DNA of 64,000 nucleotides from NCBI RefSeq assembly GCF_008831285.2, contig NC_045143.1, positions 2,799,503-2,863,502 on the forward strand, read 5' to 3'. Source of the DNA: Nymphaea colorata (Eukaryota > Streptophyta > Magnoliopsida > Nymphaeales > Nymphaeaceae). Positions 25,809 to 37,800 of this stretch are shown here, piece by piece. The first letter of the stretch is position 1. Each line of letters opens with the position of its first letter. The notes beneath the pieces were generated by a model, which saw only the letters and a program-made list of their open reading frames with translations, had not been told where the DNA came from and did no database searches. A program made the translations under genes and the position numbers.

Positions 25809-27250
25809 TAAATGTTTGGATGGTTTCTGAATCAGGTGCTTGATCTACGTAGAATCCAAACATGGTCAGCTAGAACTCGTCTCTGGAGCTCAATTAGGCA
25901 TTTACTATCGACTGTCTGGAACTTGTATGGCACAAGAGCCTTTTGATTCATATACAAAACCAACCTCCATCTTTCTGGGGAGAAAAAGACGGCGCTTCAT
26001 TTCTATGTGCAATATCATCGAGATTCGTGAGTCCTTGTCTTGTCCTAATAGGTTTCTCCACCATCTAGCACATCATTGATGACGTGAATGGAACTTGTAC
26101 GAGTATCAAGACTCTCATTGAGGGGTTAAGATCATAATATAGATGTGATTCCTAATATAGATGTGATTTTGGGTCCCTTTATTCTCAAATTTATAAATAA
26201 CGGGCATCCTGATAATGAGCTTATATTTGCAAATAAGAGAATATTTGCTAGTAATGAGGGTCGACAATCACCGATCAGGATCTCTTATATATCAATATAA
26301 CTTGCTTAGTAGGAAACTGTGAACTCACAATCATATTTCTAATAGAGAAAAGACATGACGATTTGCCGATGTGTTCAAGTGGTGCATGTCATAAAGCCAT
26401 CTAGCAACCGTACTTTTCAATTTGTTTCTCCCTTTTTTTTTTGGGAAATTTTTATTGCTTTGATTTTAAGCGTGGGTAGTTTTTTCCTTTTTCGAGTATA
26501 AGTGCAGCAAGTTTGTGTCAGCATAAACCTCCAAAAATGTTGATACATCTTCCCTTGCCTGGAAATCCCATTTCTGAGAAATGCATCTCCTTGTGGACTC
26601 TTCATCATTTGAAGGTCCTAAGTTGGATCTCCTAGCCAAGTGAATGGAGCTCTTAGTTAGCGTTATTATCATATAATATGGTTATGTCCTAGGTTGCCAT
26701 TGGATCTTAGATTCATGATCGATTTTAGAACATCAGATCTGATGTTTTGAAATCTTAGGTTTTAAAAGCTCTTGTTTGATGCGTTCTCTCTGCCTTTTCA
26801 CTTACTTCCCCTCTCTACCTTCATGTGTGGATCTGAAACTCACACTTGAAGTCTTGACCCCTCTCCCCTCTGATTTGAGATATATGGATTTCAGCATTCT
26901 CATGGATCTGAAATCTGTAGTTCGTAAATTGACAGTTTGATACTTTCAAATTTATGCAGCGAGTTTGACCTTAAATCTTAAATCCGAAGTTATCAACCAC
27001 GCTAGCTGATGCTTTTGAAGGAAATTCAAAAAAGCTAGTTCATTCATCACGGGTGGGAGGTGTCCAATTTATTGATCACGTAAGACTCTCGCGTTTGCTT
27101 GCGTCTTATTTCTACTTTGATTTCTGTTGTCCTGAGTGATCGGCTCGACCTAACCTCAGTTTTCAGCTGATTCGGTATTTAAGAAGACTGTCCAACCTCA
27201 GCGCAAGTTGCTGATGCTATATGGTACTCGATTTAAGGAAAAAAAAAATT

Positions 27251-27309
27251 ATATTAAAAAAATCAATTTTTTTTAGTTTATATTAAAAAAATCAATTTTT
27301 TTTAGTTTG
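27251..27309. repeat. Two-copy tandem duplication, 29-bp period
   Basis: The unit atattaaaaaaatcaatttt plus tttttagttt is repeated directly; the second copy starts at 27280. This is intergenic AT-rich DNA. Confidence 0.8.
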
Positions 27310-27554
27310 CCTCCTCTTAACCCAATCTGACCCATGAACCGTTTGACCCGCTCCTGAAAAAAATCCTGGCACCGCCCCTAATTTTAGAAAAGATCTGCCA
27401 ACACTTATCAACACACTGATGATAAAAGATTAACTGTAAATTAACTTAAAATTTTCACCTATTTTATGGGCCATCAATAGTTTGAGATATATTGTTCAGA
27501 GCCGTGTGGAGTAGCCACTAGAAGAGCCAGAAGTTTTGGCCCAGTGGGTAAACA

Positions 27555-27644
27555 ACCAAATATATGAAATTATTTGCACAAAAATAAATAAAGTTACCCA
27601 ACCAAATATATGAAATTATTTGCACAAAAATAAATAAAGTTTGT
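27555..27644. repeat. Two-copy tandem duplication, 46-bp period
   Basis: The unit beginning accaaatatatgaaattatt starts at 27555 and again at 27601. The copies look identical over about 43 bases, which points to a recent event. Confidence 0.85.
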
Positions 27645-28316
27645 GAGGCTAATGTGGTGTGGCACCGCGCCAACATTATGAGCTCGAGCGATGCGCCAGG
27701 CAAGCCCAACCTCCAGGTTTAACCCTTAAGACGTGAATTAAGTATATCATAATTCACCTGGTACGTCATAATAACCCCCGTAAACTCTTTTTTTGGTACA
27801 CCGAGGGTGGGCGTGCTTACATCCCAGCCCCACCCATTTGAGCAATGTGAATCAAGTCGAATTGGAAAGCTCAAAGTGAATTGCCATAAGCAATTTAGCG
27901 CCTTGAGTCGATGGCATTGGAGAACAATTACCATGCAAGCCCATCCTTTTGTGCCGTGTAACTATTATTTCGCGCCTCTTTGGCATGCGTTCGCGCCAAG
28001 TAGACTTAACATCGGCTTAGGATCAGAGGATTCAGAGCAGCTTAGCTTAGGTGCATTACATATCACCGGCTCCCATTTCTCACAAAATCGGGTTATGTAC
28101 ACAAGGAAAAAGATTAACCATTCCGATAGTCATATAGAAATCAATGTGCAAATGAACCAAGGAATACATGACTGAGATGACAAAAAAAAGGTGATCTACC
28201 TAAGAAGAAGAAAATAACAACAGGGTCGTCATTTTGAAGCCACAGCGTGCTGTTTTTATTTCTCACGTAGCAATGAACTAATTCCAGCCCGTGCAACACA
28301 TCAAAACAAATGGGCT

Positions 28317-31300
28317 TTACCGCACAGGCTGTTGATTGTAATGAGACTTCTCCTTCTTCTTTGCAGCGGCAACCTTTGCACTCCTGGCAGCAGCCTCCAC
28401 TGCAGCCGCTTTTGCAGCAGCGTCTAACTCTTTCCCAGACTTCTTTTTCTTCATAGAAGCCAATTTCTTTAGTCGCTCTTTTACATCGACCTGAGAAGCC
28501 TCCTCCTCAGCTTGCTCACCCTCTGGAGCCTCCTCCGACCCAGGAGCAGCAGCATCGTTTTGCTGGTCTTGTGCATCTTTCGCTTCCTTAGACTTCTCCT
28601 TCTTTGCCTTCTTCTTTTTTGCACTTTTACTCTCCCCAGTTGTAACACAAGCCTCTTTCCTTTCTGAAGTTCCATTCAGCTCATCAGGCATTTTCTCTTC
28701 ACTCCCTGAAGCAGCAAGTCATTAAAAAAAATGAATACTAGCCTATCCATGGAAAAAAAAGAAAAAAAGAAAAAATATGGAACACTTCACGTGCATGTGC
28801 AACAAAGAAAATTGAATAAGGCTCCTCAATAGTTCAGGACGTTATTTTCTGAGATGACACGCATCAGACAAACTAAAAAACTTGCAAGTCCAAAGTGCAG
28901 ATTAAAGAAAAATACATGGAACCCAAAAGCAACAAAACAAAAACATGAACAAAGTTCTATGATAGAGTGACCAACTCTGCAAGACTCGGCTCTAAACTAA
29001 AAAAATACAAGCTTAGAGGTCTCAAAAATGCAAACTAGAGGGCAGTTTCCAGAACAAGGGGAACCAACAGGAGAATACGACTTGTCTAAGCCATAATAAT
29101 GAACTAATGAACAATGATCTGATCCTTGCTAGAAAGTCCAACAAACAAATGAGAGAGCCAAAACAATTTCCCTGTTACCTTGTGATTCATCCTGCTCAGT
29201 GGGTTTGTTAAGGCCTAGCTCAGCCAGAACAGCATCAAGTTCAGCCAGCTCCTTTTTCTTCAGCTCCTTCTTTGAGAGCTGCCTTTCGGTCTCTTTTGGT
29301 GCTACAGGACCTTGAACCTGTTTCCTTGCCTCTGGTTCGACTGGTGGAGGTGGCTCCTGTTCATTATCATGTTCATCATCATCAACATCATCACCTTCAT
29401 CCAGCATATCATCTTCACTTTCACTTTCCTGTAAAAAGCAAAGGGAGACAAAAATAACAAAATGAAAATACAACTAAAAAAACTTCAAGTTCTTACTAAA
29501 AACACAGGTTCCTGTTGACAAGTTTTAGGAGAGAATAAAATATTACAATCAACAATCACCAATCTGCACCTACATAGGAGATGAAACAAAGATTAACCAA
29601 AATCCCCTATCAATTCTACATTGCTTTCCTTTTCAAATTTTCTTTCTTAATTGTAAATGATCACGAACCTACACGCAAGAAGTTCACTCGGTTCATGTCC
29701 AAGATGACTCCCCAAGTGCACTGCCCTGCAAAGGACACACTAGACAAGCTTCCACAACAAGAATCCAGGACAAGATGGTGCCCACCACCTTATCCGGCAC
29801 AGAACCACTTGGGTAACCAAGATGAACTCCTAAATCTACTGCCACTTCACCGAACAACATCTCTCCTAGCAAGACAGGATTGGTGGTGCCATAGCTTGCG
29901 TTCTATGACTTCTGTCAACTCCCATACAACCAAGTTCAGGACATAAGAAAAAGAGGTACCTTATTCAACACATAGTTATGTTAGGAAAAAAATTCAAAAT
30001 ACAATACCTAGAAGGTGCTAAGCACTTATATGTTCTAGTTACTGAAACAATGTTCGATACAATGCCAAGCGATGTCATTATTTGATTGGGCATATTCATG
30101 CTAAGATGTAGGCTAGTTAATCCAGTTCTAAACCAATTGCTGAAAGAGAACTATGGCTTAAACTTAAAAGCTTTGTTCATCTTGTATAGCAAGAAAAATT
30201 TGGCCTCATGTTTTAAAGAACATCTAGATATTCCAACTTTATCAATTTAATTTTCCCAACCTTAAGCTTGCAGCCACTCGCTTGTCGCGGTTGGGGTGAT
30301 GGAGGTGATTAGACCAAAGGAAAGCTCTTTTACCACTAACCAAATTTGCAAGTCCCTGGATGATGAAAACCTTCAAATCCCTATCGCCAAACATGGAGCA
30401 TGCACAGGGTCGGACATTGCAGCAAGAGAGGACTAGCATGGGACAGAGATTGTGGAATCTTGTCCACCTGGTTAGTACCAGTTGAATGGATCCCTTGGGA
30501 TCTCAGCCACAACAATTAGATATGAAGATTATGATAATAAATGTACAATATAAATACAACTACATGAAGCATTCAATTTAACGATAACATAACAATACTG
30601 TTCAAAACGATAAAATATTTGATTAACATGGAAGACAGTACAACTCTTCTTGATGTGCTTCGGCAAAGCATGATCTGGTTTATTACTGCGACTCATTGGA
30701 GGAGGGGAGACAGAAGAAAGAGAAGGGAGGCCAGAAAAGGAGAAGTGTTGCAAGTGGATAAGTGGAGCAACTATTTCCTTCGACAAAGCCATAAAAAATG
30801 TAGACAGACCACAAAATTCATCCCCCTCAAGACCACTTTGGCATCACGTGAGAAAAGACTTAGGAACTAGGAAGCATAAAAAACAATGGTGTTTAGTGTC
30901 GATAAACACGCTAAAAAGGAAATAACCAATCTGTAAATTGAATAAATTTAGAGTGTTTATAACTGAATTACAGAAAAAGGACGAGACTTCATATCCACTT
31001 ACCTACAACCAAAACGACCACAAGACGGACAGCAACAGGTAAGAAACCCGCATCAAGAAGACCGAATAAAACAACGACGCAGGTGAGAGTTAATTATTTA
31101 TACCAGAACCATCAACATTTGCAAGAAAGTACAACCAGAAGTAAAAGAACAATAAAAATGACGGTGATGACAATATTACCTCAACAACGTCTGATGAATC
31201 CTTTGGCTGCTGCTGTTGCTCTGACGAGCCCCAGACTGATTGGGGTGGAGCAGTCGTAGCATAATAATCGTCATCGTCGTCGACATCGGCCCACGATTTC

Positions 31301-31485
31301 ACAGTTAGTGGAGCAGGAGCCCAGAAAACTTGGGCTTCTGATTCCTTCGCCTGACCCTTTGAACCCTTGCTCTTGGATTGCTTGTCAGATTTCTTCTTCC
31401 TGCGGAGGCTTTCAAGAGCGGCGAATCCGTTCGAGCTATTTATCCCCAAGGGCCCATCGTCCCTCCTGCTTGCCCCTCCAACCAT
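28317..31485 (-). CDS. Charged, low-complexity protein of unknown function (314 residues)
   Basis: Three coding exons on the minus strand: 31485-31180, 29428-29179, 28705-28317. Junctions are GT-AG and the joined frame is 945 bases. I do not recognise the family with confidence, but the spliced frame and phase agreement make the gene solid. The N-terminus (about 1-102) has INSSNGFAALESLRRKKK and VFWAPAPLTVKSWADVDDDD, then a Gln-rich stretch. The middle (103-185) is acidic with ESESEDDMLDEGDDVDDDEH, then a Pro run and a Lys/Leu helix (SKKELKKKELAELDAVLAE). The C-terminus is Lys/Glu then Ala/Lys-rich (KSAKKKKAKKEKSKEAKDAQ) and should form long charged helices. No signal peptide or membrane segment. 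The composition resembles nucleolar or RNA/ribosome-associated proteins, which is inference only. A good acceptor at about 31535 on the minus strand suggests an intron in the 5' leader. Confidence 0.85.
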
Positions 31486-34400
31486 TTCTAGCGGAAGCTA
31501 CACCAGACCTCAGGCTCCCAACTACAACCCACGACTGGACAAATCGAGCAATTAGGTTCTATGAAACACAAGTAGGCAGTACACCCCGGTCTTAAGTATC
31601 TAGAGGTCCAAAGAAAGAAATGTTCAACGAAATCCCTTTAACTACAAATAACAGATACAGCTCAATCCCTCCAAAGTGCAGTTTTCGCAATCGATCAATC
31701 CCGAAAACTGATGTTTAGATCGTCTAATAATATAGCTTCTCAGGCAACAATGACGTTCTCAGTGCATCAACAAAAAACCTCTAAGCCAATCAAAGTTAAC
31801 CAGCCAATCTCTTGGGCGGAGAAAGCTATGTCCGTCAATCCTATCACCCAAGATTTCTAGCTTCACCTACCTGAGGAACCAAATTTTCCGTATTTGATTC
31901 TCCCTCACCACCCAAAAAAAAAAAAAATAGAGAATACCTCCTCGTTTCTGCAAACAAAATCTCAAATTGAAACCAGAAGAAGAAGGCGAAACTAATAAAA
32001 ACAGAAAATCCGAGACACCAAAGTTACACGCAACCCTCCCAAATTAGGGCTTCCCCCCTTCCGGAAGAAGCAAGCCTAAGCTCCGGATCGGTTGGACCGA
32101 CAAACTAAAGCCAAAAACGAGAGGGCGTGGCTTCTCCAAATTTCCGCACCTCAGGACTAGGCCTACCGAGAGACGGCGAAAAAGAAATGGAATGAGACAA
32201 TCGGCGAAACGAATTGCTCTATCCGACGAAAGTGGGAAAAGTCCACAAAGATGAGATTAGGGTTTCCAATGAAGAGGTCGATTAGGGTTTCGAATGGATG
32301 GAAGAACCGATAGCAAGAGGACGATGATAAACAGGAAGAAGAAGAAATCACAAAGGGTAGCCGAAAGCTGCAAACCCTAGGGGGCGATACCTCGTCCCTC
32401 TAAAGAGGACTAGAGATGTCGGCCCCAGGAGAGAACGGATAAAAATGGTATCGACGTTACGAATTCTGATGTACAGCCTCTGACGGGAACGGCAGGAATG
32501 CCGGACCGCGGATGGTGGGGCAGCGCCAACGGACGGTGTCAATATCTAGTGTTTGATGCTTGAATGCAACCATTGTCACCCTTATTTTCTTTGGTGTTCG
32601 CGCTGGATAGTGGATAGGGTTCGGATCAGGATGCAACTTGGGACGGTCAGGTCATGCCCCGCTCGGTGGATGAAGGCTTCCCTCGAGTGCCCTTGATAGT
32701 CATTAAGTATATAACTATTAATTATTCAATTTAATTAAGTTTTCAATAGAAACAAGTTATGGTTTTATGATACAACAAAAATATGTGCAAGTTTAAATTT
32801 TGTAATTAAACTGCTTGTTTCTTATGTAATTCAAATAGTTGAATGAAATAAAGTATGTTATGCATGTTTCACCAAAACTAGTGTGTACTTTTGAAAAAAA
32901 AATCATTTAGTTAATTATCGCCTACCCATTTTTCTTTTTTTCTTTTTAAATTGACAATAATTTGGCTAAACTACTCAGGAAAACCATGTTCTACGTCTTT
33001 AGCTAGAGGGTACCGAACAATGTGTTCCATGGAACTAGGGATTCACTCAAACAGCAAATTAATTAAGTTTGAATAATGCGGCATTGTAAAACCAATAGGC
33101 AAAAGGGAAACAGCTCGAGCTTACATTAGCGCAAAAATTTGAAGGCTTTCTCTTCTGGACTGTTCTAACTGGTCCTATTAGAAAAGAGCCTCGGCTAAAT
33201 GCCAGCAACTTATCCAATTACCCTTTTCTAATCCAATGAGCATACATTATGAAATTGGATCCCCAACATATCATAATACGATTTGGATTCGATTGCGAAT
33301 TTAAAATTCCAATTTAAATATGACATAAAATTTCTCTTCTTTTAGTTTTGAATCCCAGCATACAAACATCCCATAATTCGAATATCATGAAATATACATC
33401 TAATTTGGATCAAATCCGGGAAGAGGGATCACTCTCGCACACGCAGGATCCAAATCTACGAAGCCGCGTTTCTCTTTTTCCGCACGTAGCTACAGAACTT
33501 TTCGTTGTTCTCTTTATTGGCATAAAAAAAAATCGTGGAGGCCTGGAGGACAGGCACGTGTTGCGGAGGAACCGACACCATCGGACGATCTGGGAAGCGG
33601 AGACAGGGTAACGGGACAACTTGGTTGCGATTTGTCGCAATTTGTCCCGCGATCGGTGGAGGCCGTCCAGTTTTTGTTTCTGGGAACTTCGAAGACCATG
33701 TCCTGCCTGTTCCTGACGTCTCCACGACTGGGAAACAAAAACGTCACTTGATGAAGACCAGCTGTCTTTCTTATCGACAGGCGTCATGAGACGGCAAGCA
33801 TTCTTGCTCTGCGGCAGCGGCGGTTCAAACGTCCTCGCAACCTCCCCCATGCAACCATCGACACGACACCACCAGGTTACTCCTTCGGAGAATCGCCCAA
33901 TAATGTGAACCACATAGTTACTCTTAGTTTTCCATTAGAATACAAGATAACAATGTCAGGAAACAAATCATAAACGAGGTTGCTTATAACCAACATAATA
34001 TTACACAACCAATATTCCCAAAATGACGGGCAAAGAGAACGTAAATGAACAAAAGTAACCATGTCAGCATGTTCTTCGTCCAACCATAGTAATGCAAATT
34101 AAATTTGAATAGCAGCAGTTACGATTTATGATGCCCGGATATTTATATAATAAAAACTGCAATGACTTCTGATATACATCCGTTAAGATTGAGAATGAGA
34201 CGGATAGCCAAACTAAGCAGCACGTGACAAGCTAACACGTAAAGTATGCCATAGATAACAGACGTCACATGTTTACCATGACGACGATCTCACCTTTTTT
34301 ACACGTCAAGAATCCCTCCTTGTCGAAAACTTTAATAAGACATCAGACAAAATTGGAACGATACAGAGAAACAATCCGTCAACAGGATTTATCGTTTGAT

Positions 34401-34825
34401 ACTTGGGGTTCCAGCTGACGAACATGCTCGTATAATAGTTAATTTTGTTCAACAGTGTTGAGTCATAAATAATTCTACAAATACTTGCTTTGTGAGAACC
34501 GCAGATAGGGTGGGTTTTTTTCTTCAAGTATGATTCGATTGCTTGCACAGCATGCTGAGAAAGAATCCAACAGAGCACCCTTTTTTTTTTTTCTTATTCT
34601 CTTGTTTTTTGGTAGCCAAAAAAGATCTATTCCTGGATTAACTCTGGCACAATTTACCAGTAAGAACTGTCGAAGGTCGTTAGCTCGGCCGCATCTCTTT
34701 CGCTTTTCCCCAAATTCTGGTAAAGTTGCTTACCCGGCAAATCTGGGCTTCAAGAAATCCGTGGGTGTGACTGACATTACGTCAGGTTGATAACAAATCT
34801 CTTCCCGGACCAACGGTCGCATCTT
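31486..34825. other. Space between the unnamed gene and RRN3
   Basis: About 3.3 kb. The first kilobase (to about 32550) probably contains the leader, leader intron and promoter of the minus-strand gene, being rich in agggttt/aaaccct words usual near plant starts. A GC-rich block at 33410-33910 has an open frame of 167 codons on the minus strand without known features. The last part (34656-34827) is a decayed copy of the RRN3 tail. Confidence 0.6.
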
Positions 34826-34827
34826 CT
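34656..34827 (-). pseudogene. Tandem duplicate of the RRN3 C-terminal coding segment
   Basis: On the minus strand this block repeats the end of the RRN3 last exon (34828-34999) with a period of about 172 bases. It reads MSVTPTDFLKPRFAG, then a TAA, then ATLPEFG; the working copy reads MSITPKDSMKSRFAG, then SPTLPEFG. It lies after the true RRN3 stop, so it is either part of the 3' untranslated region or untranscribed, and it is not translated. Confidence 0.8.
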
Positions 34828-37800
34828 ACCAGTCGGGACTTGTTGAAGGACGAAGCTTCGCCGGCATCTTTATCAATCTCCCGAATTCTGGTAAAGTCGG
34901 CGACCCGGCAAATCTGGACTTCATGGAATCCTTGGGCGTAATTGACATCATGTTCATTGAGCTCTCAAATTCGTGGATGTCAACTTCCGTCAAGCTCTGA
35001 CCAAGTTCACCGTTTCCCGCATAGAAATCGCCCTCATCTCCATCATTTGTATCCACATCGGAAATGTCACTATCGTCGTCTTCTTCGTACTTAGCTTCCA
35101 CCATTGACCAGAACGTGAAATGAGGGCTGATGAATCTGCAGGATATTGAGATTAGGCAAAGGAGTAAGTCATAGTAATTCGCGGTTTTACAAACAGGCCC
35201 CCCATGGACGAAACCTTGTTGAAATAACCCACCCAAACCATGTCAAGAAGATTTTTACAAAAATTTGGAACAAAACAAAGGAAAAACACAAATTTGTCCA
35301 TATCAACGAACAAAATCCAGGAAACTACTATTTTTAAGAAAAATAAAGATTCCCAATCGACAGTTTAAAACTCAGCTATTTCTCGCAGGCACCTACTAAA
35401 TCAGTTTTGCCTTCTTAACTTCAAAAACATTCGAAATTTTTGGTTTCGATCACCCTAATAGGGAAATCACAAAACTTGGATTGGTGATGGTTGATCAAAC
35501 CTGTCAGACTTCTTCAGTAAGTATGGATCAAAAGGAAAGAACATGTCCAGTCTTTCTATGCCACCATAAGCCTTTGAGTTCAGCGAGTCCAGCAAGCCTT
35601 CAGGTAAAGTCCCCTTAGATTTGAATAGACGGGCTCCATCAGCCTGTTTCAGGAACTCCTCCACTATGGACGGCAAGCATACCTACCAAGAAGGTCGAAC
35701 AAATTACCAATCTCATGAAACATATCAATAGTTGAACCAGATAAACACATCCTGGCCCCATAATGAAAACCAAAAAGTACTTTAATTCCTCTCCAATAAC
35801 CTACGCTTAACGGTTCTAAGGTATTATTAAGGATGACATCGAGAGGCATCTGAAATAGTAGTGCTTTCAGCTGGGGAACCTCCATTAATGATCTCATGCG
35901 GAAGCACAGAACATATATCACAGCCTGGAAACAGTACAGGAGACATTAAAACCATTGTAACATTTGTATGCCACATGAGTGAACATCAATAAGCTACACG
36001 CAGCTCTTAATGGGTAAAAAGAATGTACCTGACATCCAGAATAAAATACTTGATGAGCTTCAGGATCCACGGACTTCTTTTGGCAAGACTCATAGTATTC
36101 CAGGCACCACCTCCCCACACTAACTCAGAATACACCAGGAACAAGTACATTATCAATTTCCACTATTCCACAAATACACCGATAACTAACACTTTGAGAA
36201 GAGGAAAATAAAGCGATAACCCTCACCGATCCAAAGTTCTTGCAACAAAATAGGATGGAAGGAACCTTGCACGGGATAAATAGCTAGCAAGATAGGCAAT
36301 AGCACTCATCCTACAGATCAACAAATAACATCACGTAAGTACCATAGTGCACATTGATGTTATTTAACATGGAATGCCCACATCTCGCAAGCCACTCCTT
36401 GCATGAAACATCCAAGTAACCTGACAAATACTGATAAAATATTTTCATGAACTTCAATCCTTTACCTAAACAGTATTCACATGGGTATCTAACCTAAAAG
36501 CCATTAAATATACAAAAAAAAAGGATGGAAGTACCTTGTAATTCGAGGCTCAAAACTACTCAAAAATATATTCAGCAGTTCAATGCCAAATCTCTCCCCG
36601 CACTTTTCTGGATCGAGTGAACAGGCATAGAACATCACAAACTGCAAGAGCGGTACAATAGCTTCAGCATGAAAGGAACTTCATCGAAATTGCTGATGTG
36701 GTTTTCCAATTGAATAATATCAAAGTAGCTATAGACAATGGCGAGATGGTCAACAGCAAACAAGCACATACATCACATAAACACATAACAGAATACCTGA
36801 GCAAATTTTGACCTGGATGTGTTCAGCACATATAATCGGAAAGATTCCATGAGAACATCAAAAATCTGCAGATAGCAGGAAACAGTAACATCATCAATAA
36901 GACACAATGTCATAACCTAAAAGACCTAGCATCACCACCACATTAAGCAGGCCATGACGCAACAGGACTCGGTTTGTCAATGAAGTTAGCAGCCTATCTA
37001 TTATTGCCAACATTGACAGTATCAAGATAAAAAACATCATGGCGTTGGGTTGTGGGTACCTGGGCTTTTGATAGGAAAATGTTGAGCCATGATTCAGGCA
37101 CATAATTAATCTAGGACTGTACTAGAACAGATAAATCATAAATTTGAGCTGAAACTCTCATCAAAACAATGTCTGCGTTCAGGTTCAATTCTACAAGTTT
37201 TTTAAAAAGGCATGGAAAAATAGAGGCATCTAATTCGTACCCAATTAGCAAAACAAATTCTGAAAGTAATTCCCCTTGCATCGTCAAACATTGAACCATA
37301 GAGATACAAAAAAGGCAAAAAAAAAAAGTTTTGCTTAAGGAATCAAACCTGTGACAATCGACCTTCTTCATAAGACAACTTGACATGTTCAAAAGTTGCA
37401 TCCATCAGAACGTCCAACTTGTCAGCAACTTCTCCAAGTCTTTCCCTACCTAGATTTGTTTTCCATACCTGAAAAATTTACATCATCAGGTTCAAGTTAA
37501 TGGAAATAGACATCACATTTGCTGAAAAACATCGAATTTGAAGGTTTTGATATGTAGCACCTAGAACATATAAGAGGACAAAAACAAAAGCAAACATCCA
37601 AAGGCTTCACATAACATTAAAGTTTAAACACACCTCTGCACCACCCTTTTGTGATTCAGTTTCATTCTCTTCGCCATCTTCCAGTTCCATATCAAAGATA
37701 CATTTGCTGCAGTCTTCCTTTAGTATATCTTCCCATTTTATGTCCACCTGAAAGTTTCACATGTTGAAGAAATATATCCATAAGAATGATAATGGAAAAG

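Larger units (their letters stand above)
25809..28316. other. Convergent intergenic space, RPB11 to the unnamed gene
   Basis: About 2.5 kb. It holds 3' flanks of both genes, MITE-like words (26690-27000) and two short tandem duplications (27251-27309 and 27555-27644). An open frame on the plus strand (27807-28175) has no recognisable features. Confidence 0.65.

Noticed and set aside
27807-28175. 122-codon frame, plus strand, downstream of RPB11
   Set aside because: No recognisable features or splice context; intergenic repeats surround it.
33410-33913. 167-codon open frame, minus strand
   Set aside because: GC-rich block with no motif, no family resemblance and open frames on both strands, as expected by composition.
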